Source of the DNA: Streptomyces corallincola
Lineage (GTDB): Bacteria > Actinomycetota > Actinomycetes > Streptomycetales > Streptomycetaceae
DNA length: 64,000 nucleotides
Reading direction: 5' to 3'
NCBI RefSeq assembly: GCF_019104725.1
Contig: NZ_JAHRXF010000003.1
Location: forward strand, 62,001-126,000
How positions within the stretch are numbered: position 1 is the stretch's first letter; each line of letters starts with the position of its first letter. Position numbers and translations under genes: made by a program. Below are positions 58,401-64,000 of this stretch, in pieces. Below the pieces are notes generated by a model. That model saw nothing but the letters and a program-made list of their open reading frames with translations. It was not told the origin of the DNA and ran no database searches.

Positions 58401-58685
58401 CACCAGCCGGGCGGTGCTCTCGGCGTCGCGGGCCTGCTGCCAGGTGTCGATCGAGTTCTTCACCTGGAAGCCGCCCATGACCAGGCCGACCAGCACCGGT
58501 ATGAGCAGGATCGCGTTCAGCCGGGTCGGCACCCGCCAGTTGCGCGGGGAGAGACGACCGCCGCTCGGTGCGGGCGGTCCCGCCGGGTCCGCGCCGGGCA
58601 CTTGTGCGGGGGCCGCCGCAGCGCGCGGCGGCGGGGTGAAGTTGCCCCGTGCCGACGGCTCGGGACCGTTCTTGCTTCGCCTCAC
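55413..58685 (-). CDS. cvnA2: Conservon sensor kinase-like CvnA (cvn2)
   Basis: A 1090-residue membrane protein. Disordered N-terminus (~50 aa), TM1 (LNAILLIPVLVGLVMGGF), an extracellular nitrate/nitrite-sensor-like helical domain (about 80-375), TM2 (about 380-402), HAMP, a dimerisation helix region (NLSRRNQSLIEGQLTL) and a HATPase (about 560-700; N-box LLAELLENATTFSSP, KGIGL, MGLFVVGRLSDRHG). No canonical phosphorylatable H-box is evident. A ~370-residue disordered Gln/Gly/Pro tail ends in GLPRRVPKANLVEGT and SRAPEDVRGRLSNLR, conserved in the cvn1 copy. GTG start. It is the sensor of the conservon. Confidence 0.95.
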   Translation of the reverse strand: MRRSKNGPEPSARGNFTPPPRAAAAPAQVPGADPAGPPAPSGGRLSPRNWRVPTRLNAILLIPVLVGLVMGGFQVKNSIDTWQQARDAESTARLVRAALTYADALETERDVTAAPILLGKDKNVVTQARATTDQAADSFDQAAKNMPDTAGLKRRLQLFRAVEPQLAQLRQAAYTPKLTGVQTEEGYVEISHPLMEFANELGLGTGNITSYGRTVYAISLTKAALSLERSIGMHLLIKPGPDAPNLATQRVSLSSYAYLERIALEEYIGGGTEADSRKLADSQRRIKAEGAALAKQAKEQDPNYVPPPANPTTMISQLAQLSDTGLAARQQLAARGTSADNWWAVNTLKYKAYRQLESNLADKAVNEASGIAGDARTSALITGVAVVVALLLAFILAGAVARQMSRSMRRLRNAAFGIAEQRLPMLVDQLSRTDPGRVDTRVAPIPITTKDEIGEVARAFDQVHREAVRLASEQALLRGNINAIFTNLSRRNQSLIEGQLTLITELENNEAEPDQLENLFRLDHLATRMRRNGENLLVLAGEEPGRRWDQPVPLVDVLRAASSEVEQYERIELSGVPEAEIHGRAVTDLVHLLAELLENATTFSSPQTKVKVTATRLPDGRVMVEIHDKGIGLTAEDFADINHKLANPPTVDAAISQRMGLFVVGRLSDRHGIRVQLRPSGEQAGTTSLVMLPDAITHGGGGATPLDREEFTVSQIIPEQQFQGESFTPHQPPPLRTAAELGFDDSQYEVPDDARDLDPVGRSLMREERRAALETGDRPRPQDAAERPAFQDGFETAAPGFDAGTGYTEQQQFQEQPRSGYAEPRQQPSYDEQHTGFGTAGYDAGFYPREGDGSQHTGAAAHDGFAANGTASDAFGSYESRGGYQDDWPQNGYQDNGYQAPYTAQPEPQVPQQPQQAQRQQPAATDEANGVGFERPGGPSRTGHGLTGAGLPRRGGAPGGTEAPATEAPAQPEPTAPEPGNPPAANGENGWRSANDERWQQASALRKPKAGGVTSSGLPRRVPKANLVEGTAESTPQGGPQISRAPEDVRGRLSNLRKGVQRGRSAGSETNGQATGNHPGGSDSTYNQER

Positions 58686-58848
58686 TCGACCAACAACCTC
58701 TCGGCGGTCGGCACCTGTGTCGTGCCGCAGTCTCTCAGGCCCGGTTCGTCATCGACGGCCGACAGAAGGTACGTCGTCGGCCGATGGGCAGTTCAGGCAT
58801 TCCAGCACGGGGACCAGCGCACTTCCAAACAGTGGCAAGCCGGGATTC

Positions 58849-58878
58849 GACCGTTCGTCAACGACAGATAAAACGGTC
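58849..58878. promoter_or_regulatory. Inverted repeat upstream of cvn2
   Basis: GACCGTT (58849-58855) and AACGGTC (58872-58878) are perfect 7-bp arms around an AT-richer 16-bp centre containing TTGACG on the minus strand (58861-58856). It lies 160 bp upstream of cvnA2 and could be its promoter/operator. The rest of the 416-bp gap between cvn1 and cvn2 shows only the cvn1 terminator. Confidence 0.4.
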
Positions 58879-58989
58879 ATAAAGAGCGAGCCACGCCAAA
58901 AGGCGGACTCCTTGTACGCACAGCGGCATCGGGCGACCGCGTCGCGTGGCGATGCCGGGCCATTCCTCTGCCGAACTGTTACCAACGCC

Positions 58990-59023
58990 GGAGCCGACCG
59001 TGGCCAAGGCCACAGCCGGCTCC
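58990..59023 (-). terminator. Hairpin after conservon cvn1
   Basis: GGAGCCGACCGTGGCC (58990-59005) pairs with GGCCACAGCCGGCTCC (59008-59023) with two mismatches and a 2-nt loop, 79 bp beyond the cvnD1 stop in the direction of minus-strand transcription. No T-run. Confidence 0.65.
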
Positions 59024-59101
59024 GCACGCCCTACGGCAACTGCCTTACGGCGCGTCGTACTTGAGTGCCGTCCCCGGAAGTGCCGCGGTACTGGCGCGGT
59101 A

Positions 59102-59677
59102 CTAGCGGAGCCGGGCCATCAGCGCGTGCTCCACCAGCGTGATCAGCGCGGACTTGGCGTCCGCGCGGTGCCGGGCGTCCGTGGTGATGATCGGCGCGTC
59201 CGGCCCGATCTGCAACGCCTCGCGCACCTCGTCCGGGGTGTACGGCTGGTTGCCGTCGAAGCCGTTGAGGGCGATGACGAACGGCAGGCCGCTGTTCTCG
59301 AAGTAATCGACGGCCGGGAAGCAGTCGGCGAGACGACGGGTGTCCACCAGGACGACCGCGCCGATGGCACCGCGGACCAGGTCGTCCCACATGAACCAGA
59401 AGCGGTCCTGGCCCGGCGTACCGAACAGGTACAGGATCAGGTCCTGGTCCAGCGTGATGCGGCCGAAGTCCATCGCCACGGTCGTCGTGGTCTTGTCCCC
59501 GGTGTGGGTCAGGTCGTCGATGCCCGCCGAGGCGGACGTCATGACGGCCTCGGTGCGCAGCGGGTTGATCTCCGAGACGGCGCCGACGAACGTGGTCTTG
59601 CCCACGCCGAAGCCACCCGCCACCACGATCTTCGCCGAGGTGGTGGCCCGGCCCGTGTCAGAGCTTGCGAAGTCCAC
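59102..59677 (-). CDS. cvnD1: Conservon GTPase CvnD (cvn1)
   Basis: A 191-residue small GTPase with the same motifs as CvnD2 (GGFGVGKTTFVGA; LFGTPGQDRFWFMWDDLV; NGFDGNQ). After the N-terminal tail I count three differences from CvnD2: Val for Ile in GAIGAVVLVD, Thr for Gln in QPYTPDE, Ala for Thr in GPDAPI. The DNA is also nearly identical over about 540 bp, implying recent duplication or gene conversion. GTG start overlapping cvnC1 by 20 bp. Confidence 0.95.
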   Translation of the reverse strand: MDFASSDTGRATTSAKIVVAGGFGVGKTTFVGAVSEINPLRTEAVMTSASAGIDDLTHTGDKTTTTVAMDFGRITLDQDLILYLFGTPGQDRFWFMWDDLVRGAIGAVVLVDTRRLADCFPAVDYFENSGLPFVIALNGFDGNQPYTPDEVREALQIGPDAPIITTDARHRADAKSALITLVEHALMARLR

Positions 59678-60056
59678 TGAGCACCCTTTCGAGCAGCGTC
59701 ACGTCCGGAGCGCCGCCGTTGTTCTCGTCGCCACCAGGCTGGTGGATGGCGACCAGGCCGGCCTCGGCGAGGTCGGCCACCAGAATGCGGGCCACACCGA
59801 GCGGCATGGCGAGCAGCGCCGACACCTCGGCCACCGACTTGACCTCGCGGCACAGGTGGCAGATGCGCTGGTGCTCCGGGAGCAGCCCCATGAGCGCTGC
59901 CGGGTCGGCCGTGGTGCTGATCAGCGCCTCGATGGCGAGCTGGTAGCGCGGCCGGGTCCGGCCACCGGTCATCGCGTACGGACGTACCAGTGGCTGGTCG
60001 CCCTCGTCCCCGTACGGCTCCGCGTACGGATCATGAGTGGCGGGGGGCGGGGTCAT
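59658..60056 (-). CDS. cvnC1: Conservon DUF742 protein CvnC (cvn1)
   Basis: 132 residues: a short N-terminus (MTPPPATHDPYAEPYG) and a DUF742 domain (about 28-132) with LVRPYAMTGGRTRPRYQLAI, LCREVKSVAEVSALLAMPLG and LLERVLSGLRKL. It lacks the long Pro/Gln-rich N-terminal half of the cvn2 homologue. ATG at 60056 follows GGAGG. Part of the cvn1 operon between cvnB1 and cvnD1. Confidence 0.94.
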   Translation of the reverse strand: MTPPPATHDPYAEPYGDEGDQPLVRPYAMTGGRTRPRYQLAIEALISTTADPAALMGLLPEHQRICHLCREVKSVAEVSALLAMPLGVARILVADLAEAGLVAIHQPGGDENNGGAPDVTLLERVLSGLRKL

Positions 60057-60166
60057 GAATCCTCCGGGCGGGACAGCAAGTCGATCGGGCGTGCCGTCTG
60101 ACGGGCCGGTGGGGGGATTGTGGCGGCCGGACGGTGTTTTGGTGAGGTGGGTGGTGCCGGGGCCGT

Positions 60167-60589
60167 TCAGTGAAGCAGACTGCCTTGGAGCTCGGCGCGC
60201 AGGTCCGGGGTGAGGACCGCACCCGCGCGGTCCACGAGAAGCGCCATCTCGTAGCCGACGAGGCCGATGTCGCACTCCGGGTGGGCCAGGACCGCGAGGG
60301 ACGAGCCGTCGGAGACGGACATCAGGAAGAGGAAGCCGCGCTCCATCTCCACGACCGTCTGCGCCACGCTGCCGCCCTCGAAGATCCGGGAAGCCCCGGC
60401 GGTGAGGGACGTCAGGCCGGACGCGACGGCCGCGAGCTGGTCGGCCCGGTCGCGCGGGAAGCCTTCGGACATGGCCAGCAGAAGCCCGTCGGCGGAGACC
60501 ACCACCGTGTGCGACACACCGGGTGTGTTGTCCACGAAGTTGGTGATCAACCAGTTCAGGTTCTGTGCCGCCTGGCTCATCGGACTCAA
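60167..60589 (-). CDS. cvnB1: Conservon roadblock/LC7 protein CvnB (cvn1)
   Basis: 140 residues, differing from CvnB2 at six positions in the shared 137 (for example Ala for Asn in SVAQTVV and Cys for Ala in HPECDIGL). Presumed regulator of CvnD1. Translation is taken from TTG at 60589, adjacent to the cvnA1 stop, with AGGAG 6 bp upstream; the ATG at 60580 is an alternative with poor spacing. The near-identical sequence suggests that the two CvnB proteins could substitute for each other. Confidence 0.93.
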   Translation of the reverse strand: MSPMSQAAQNLNWLITNFVDNTPGVSHTVVVSADGLLLAMSEGFPRDRADQLAAVASGLTSLTAGASRIFEGGSVAQTVVEMERGFLFLMSVSDGSSLAVLAHPECDIGLVGYEMALLVDRAGAVLTPDLRAELQGSLLH

Positions 60590-63500
60590 CTAACGCTCCT
60601 GCTGGTGAGTGGGGCTCGGGACGCTGCCGGTCGGACCGTTGCCGGCCTGACGACCCTGCGCGATACCCCGACGGAGATTGGTCAGCCGACCGCGTACGTC
60701 GTCGGGCGCACGCGAGATCTGCGGACCGCTTTGGTGCTGTTGCTGCTGAGCCGTGCCCGGTACGAGGTTCGCCCGGGGCACCCTGCGCGGCAGGCCGGAG
60801 GTGGTGATCCCGCCCGCCGCGGGCTGCCGTACGCGCTCCGCCTGCCGGACGAGTTCGTCGTTCGGCGAGGTGCGCCAGGAACCAGTGGTGGAGCTGGTGG
60901 GCTCCGAGGCCGCCGCACGCTGCTGCGGGGCCGGTGAACCGGACTGCTGCCTCGGTATGACCGGGGCGTTCTCCGGCCGCTGCTGCTGTTCCTGCTGCTG
61001 GAACCAGTTGGTCTCCAGCCGGTCGAACAGCGGGGTGCGGCCGTCACCGGCGCCGGCCGGGGGCAGGGCCTCCGGCTCGGGACGCGCCGGACGCTGGGGT
61101 GCCTGCGGGCGCTGCTGCCCGTAGCCGTTCTGGCCGCCGGAGCCGCCGGGCTGCTGCGGGCGCTCGAACTGGCCGGTGCCGCCGGGACCGCCCGGGGCAC
61201 GGCCGGGCAGCTCGTGCCGCCCGGTGTCGTAGCCGCCGTCGTACGCCTGCGGGGCCTGGGGCGCCTGCGGGTTCGGTGCCTGCGGGTTCTGCGGCGCCCG
61301 GTAGGAGCCGGTGTCGCCCTGCGGGTTCTGCGGGGCGCCGGTGCCGAAGACGTCGGAGCGGACGAACTGCCCGTCCCCGCCCTGCTGCTGGCCGTACCCG
61401 CCGGTGTTCTGCTGCTGGCCCGGCCAGCCGCCGTCACCCTGCTGCTGCCCGTACGGCGCGTTGCCGTTCTGCTGCTGCGGGGCGTACCCGCCCTGCTGGG
61501 CGTAGCCCCCCTGCTGCTGCTGCTGCGGGGCGGCCGGGCGCTGGTACTGCCCGGTCTGCTGCGGGTCCTGGGCGTTGGGGCGGGCGAACTGCCCGGTGTG
61601 CTGCGGGTTCCCCGTGCCGCCCAGCTCCGGACGCGGGTACTGGCCGGTGGAGCCGTTCACCCCGTTGCCGCCGAAGTCCGGGCGCGGGAACTCGCCGGTG
61701 GCGGCGGGGCCGCCGTACGGGTCGATGCGGGGCATCTCCGCCGTGGCGCCCGGTCCCTGCCGGTCGTCGATCCGGGGCAGCTGCGAGGTCTGCGCCGGGT
61801 CCTGCTCGTCGTGGCCGCGCGGCGCGTCCAGCGAGGCACGCGGGACCGGCGGCCGGGAGGTGTCCCAGTCGGGGGTGCGCTGCTGCGGGCTGCCGCCCGG
61901 CAGTTCGGCACGCGGGCCGCCGCGCGGAGGGAGCTGGGGCTGACGGTTCTGACCGCCGTCGCCCGCGCCACCGCGCTGCGGCGCCGGGCCGCGACCGCCG
62001 AACAGGTCCTGCTGCGGGGCACCGCCGGTACCCGCGGGCTGCTGGCCCTGCGGCCCGGTGGGCACCTGGCCGCTGAAGCCGCCCGCGCCCGCGGGCGTCG
62101 GCCGGCCCTGCTGCGGACCGCCCTGCCCCTGGCCCGGACCCTGCGGACCGCGCGGTCCGCCCTGGCCCGCGCCGGGCAGCGCCGCCCGGGGACCCTGGCC
62201 CGCGCCGACCTGGCCGCGCGGACCGGGACCGGCGGCGAGCCGCCCGCCTCCGGCCGGAGGGCCGCCGAGCGCACCGCCGTTGCCGCCGCCCCGGCGGGCC
62301 GCCGCGGCACCGGCCGCGGCCTGCGCGGCGGCCGGGCCGCCGGTGGGCGCGGGGGCGCCGGACTTGCCGGGCGCGGGCTTGCGCCCGCCCTGGGCGACAT
62401 CGACGGGCAGCATGACCAGCGCGGTGGTGCCGCCGGAGTCGGAGGGCCGCAGCTGGATGCGGATGCCGTGCCGCTGGGAGAGTCGGCCGACCACGAACAG
62501 ACCCATGCGGCGCGAGACCGAGACGTCCACGGTGGGCGGTGCGGCCAGGCGCTCGTTGATCGCGGCGAGGTCCTCGGGGGAGAGGCCGATGCCGGTGTCG
62601 TGGATCTCGATCAGCACCCGGCCGTCGGGCAGGGCGTGACCGGTGACCTTGACCTTGGTCTGCGGGGAGGAGAACGAGGTGGCGTTCTCCAGCAGCTCGG
62701 CGAGGAGGTGCACGAGGTCGTTGACCACCCGTCCGGCCACTTCGGTGGTCGGTACGGAGGCCAGCTCGATGCGCTCGTACTGCTCCACCTCGGACGCGGC
62801 GGCGCGGAGCACGTCCACCAGCGGGACCGGGCGGGTCCAGCGGCGGCCGGGTTCCTCACCGGCGAGGACGAGGAGGTTCTCGCCGTTCCGGCGCATACGG
62901 GTGGCGAGGTGGTCGAGCTTGAACAGCGAGGAGAGCTGGTCCGGGTCGGCCTCGCGGGACTCCAGTTCGGAGATGAGCGACAGCTGACGCTGGATGAGGC
63001 CCTGGGAACGGCGCGAGAGGTTGGTGAACATCGCGTTGACGTTGCCCCGGAGCAGGGCCTGCTCGGCGGCGAGGCGGACGGCCTCGCGGTGCACGTCGTC
63101 GAAGGCCGCGGCCACCTGGCCGATCTCGTCACGGGAGTGCACACCGACCGACTCCACGGAGGTGTCCACGTCCTGCGGGTCGGACTCGGAGAGCTGCTTG
63201 ACCAGCTCGGGCAGCCGGTCCTGGGCGACCTTGGTGGCGGTGTCCTGGAGGCGGCGCAGGGAGCGGATCATGGACCGGGCCACGACGAAGGCGCCGACCA
63301 GCGAGATGCCGAGCACCAGCAGGATCAGCGCACCGGAGATGATCGCGTCGCGCTCGGAGTCGGCGCGCAGCTCGCGGGCCTTCTGCTCCATGTCCTCCAG
63401 CAGGGTGTGCTCGATGAGCTTCATCTGCTGGATCTTGGTGGTGCTGTCGTCCACCCAGTCGCGGTACGACCGCGGGGCTTGGGCCTGGAGGCCGTCGCGG

Positions 63501-64000
63501 GACTCCAGGGTCCGCTTGGCGTAGACGTCGGCCGCCTGGATGTTCGGGTTGCCGCCGTCCTCGATCGGCTTGAGGAGTTCCTCGGGGTTCTCGCTGCTGT
63601 AGATCTTGCGGAAGATCGACAGCTCGGAGCCCTCGCTCTCGTAGGCCGACTCGCCGTAGAGGCGGTCGTTCTCGGAGAGCTTGCCCTTGGTGGTGTTGGA
63701 GGCGGGCAGACCGGCGGCGATGACGGCGCGCTGCACCGACGCGTATTCCTTGGCGGTGGAGAACGCCGCCAGGGCGCGGGTGCGCTGGATCATCTCGGGG
63801 TTGCTGGAGGCCTCGGCCATCGACGACGAGAGGTCGATGAGCTGGGTGATCAGCCGGTGGTACGCCTCGACGGTCTGGGTCGAGTTGTCCTTGGACTGGT
63901 ACGCGGTCTTGCGGATGCGGGTCAGGGTGTCGAGCTGGTTGGCGAGGCTCACCAGGGTGTCGCGGACGCCCTGGAGGTTGCCGTTCTTGCTCGCGGAGTC
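60590..64000 (-). CDS. cvnA1: Conservon sensor kinase-like CvnA (cvn1), N-terminus outside window
   Basis: Open to the window edge, at least 1136 codons. The visible part begins within a nitrate/nitrite-sensor-like helical domain, then a TM helix (AIISGALILLVLGISLVGAF, about 63280-63350), HAMP, a helix region with FTNLSRRSQGLIQRQLSL, and HATPase (LLAELLENATSFSSP; TGIGLSPEDL; MGLFVVGRLSQRHG). A ~500-residue Gln/Gly/Pro-rich disordered tail carries five TG(Q/E)(F/Y)xRP motifs and ends with GLPRRVPRANLVPGT and SRAPDDVRGRLTNLR, shared with CvnA2. The sensor half is clearly different from CvnA2. Heads the cvn1 operon. Confidence 0.94.
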   Translation of the reverse strand, partial: DSASKNGNLQGVRDTLVSLANQLDTLTRIRKTAYQSKDNSTQTVEAYHRLITQLIDLSSSMAEASSNPEMIQRTRALAAFSTAKEYASVQRAVIAAGLPASNTTKGKLSENDRLYGESAYESEGSELSIFRKIYSSENPEELLKPIEDGGNPNIQAADVYAKRTLESRDGLQAQAPRSYRDWVDDSTTKIQQMKLIEHTLLEDMEQKARELRADSERDAIISGALILLVLGISLVGAFVVARSMIRSLRRLQDTATKVAQDRLPELVKQLSESDPQDVDTSVESVGVHSRDEIGQVAAAFDDVHREAVRLAAEQALLRGNVNAMFTNLSRRSQGLIQRQLSLISELESREADPDQLSSLFKLDHLATRMRRNGENLLVLAGEEPGRRWTRPVPLVDVLRAAASEVEQYERIELASVPTTEVAGRVVNDLVHLLAELLENATSFSSPQTKVKVTGHALPDGRVLIEIHDTGIGLSPEDLAAINERLAAPPTVDVSVSRRMGLFVVGRLSQRHGIRIQLRPSDSGGTTALVMLPVDVAQGGRKPAPGKSGAPAPTGGPAAAQAAAGAAAARRGGGNGGALGGPPAGGGRLAAGPGPRGQVGAGQGPRAALPGAGQGGPRGPQGPGQGQGGPQQGRPTPAGAGGFSGQVPTGPQGQQPAGTGGAPQQDLFGGRGPAPQRGGAGDGGQNRQPQLPPRGGPRAELPGGSPQQRTPDWDTSRPPVPRASLDAPRGHDEQDPAQTSQLPRIDDRQGPGATAEMPRIDPYGGPAATGEFPRPDFGGNGVNGSTGQYPRPELGGTGNPQHTGQFARPNAQDPQQTGQYQRPAAPQQQQQGGYAQQGGYAPQQQNGNAPYGQQQGDGGWPGQQQNTGGYGQQQGGDGQFVRSDVFGTGAPQNPQGDTGSYRAPQNPQAPNPQAPQAPQAYDGGYDTGRHELPGRAPGGPGGTGQFERPQQPGGSGGQNGYGQQRPQAPQRPARPEPEALPPAGAGDGRTPLFDRLETNWFQQQEQQQRPENAPVIPRQQSGSPAPQQRAAASEPTSSTTGSWRTSPNDELVRQAERVRQPAAGGITTSGLPRRVPRANLVPGTAQQQQHQSGPQISRAPDDVRGRLTNLRRGIAQGRQAGNGPTGSVPSPTHQQER

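Noticed and set aside
54636-58871. 1411-codon open frame on the plus strand across the cvn2 operon
   Set aside because: It is antisense to cvnC, cvnB and cvnA, which carry recognisable domains, ribosome sites and overlaps. The translated product is repetitive Arg/Gly/Leu sequence.

Overview
This window looks like core chromosome of a Streptomyces or a very close relative. Coding GC is above 70%, with strong G/C at third positions. GTG starts are frequent. Gene content and order are typical Streptomyces: ligA, gatCAB, ilvBNC, serA, pruA, leuB, ilvE, a citramalate synthase, accB-accE and two tandem conservons. From memory this matches the S. coelicolor SCO5486-SCO5544 region. I saw no insertion sequence, prophage, CRISPR array, tRNA or rRNA.

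Bases 1-7.7 kb: end of an acyl-CoA thioesterase, a FabR-like TetR regulator with operator-like repeats, two small membrane proteins, cysteine desulfurase with mnmA (tRNA 2-thiolation, split by an opposite-strand PGRP-type amidase), then small enzymes (hydrolase, DUF427, LOG family, SDR). Bases 7.8-21.3 kb: a MetE-like protein and ligA, a membrane GGDEF-EAL protein (probable RmdB), the gatC-gatA-small ORF-gatB operon (tRNA-Gln/Asn amidation), a GNAT enzyme, a membrane protein with an Ala/Pro/Gly repeat, a lipoprotein sugar dehydrogenase and a 2-hydroxyacid dehydrogenase.

Bases 21.5-39.6 kb: a PAS-GGDEF-degenerate-EAL protein, then the branched-chain amino acid block. ilvB-ilvN-ilvC is preceded by a 13-residue leader peptide and an intrinsic terminator. 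serA follows. The proline catabolic pair (proline dehydrogenase and pruA) lies next to a PucR-type regulator. Then come a 43-residue microprotein, leuB, ilvE and cimA. cimA has its own attenuator with tandem Ile codons. IlvBN, IlvC and IlvE make valine, leucine and isoleucine; LeuB serves leucine and the citramalate route; CimA feeds 2-oxobutyrate for isoleucine.

Bases 39.6-50.7 kb: a GOLPH3-like protein, a divergent GH30/GH3 pair with twin promoters that probably degrades extracellular beta-glucan, a TPM-like membrane protein, a YceI protein behind a consensus sigma-R promoter, a small secreted protein with a zinc-peptidase-like motif, and accB-accE (acyl-CoA carboxylase). Bases 50.7-64 kb, all on the minus strand: a NACHT-LRR NTPase of the type linked to anti-phage defence, then conservons cvn2 (complete) and cvn1 (cvnA runs off the window). 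Each conservon is cvnA-B-C-D. Their GTPase and roadblock subunits are nearly identical while their sensor kinases differ.
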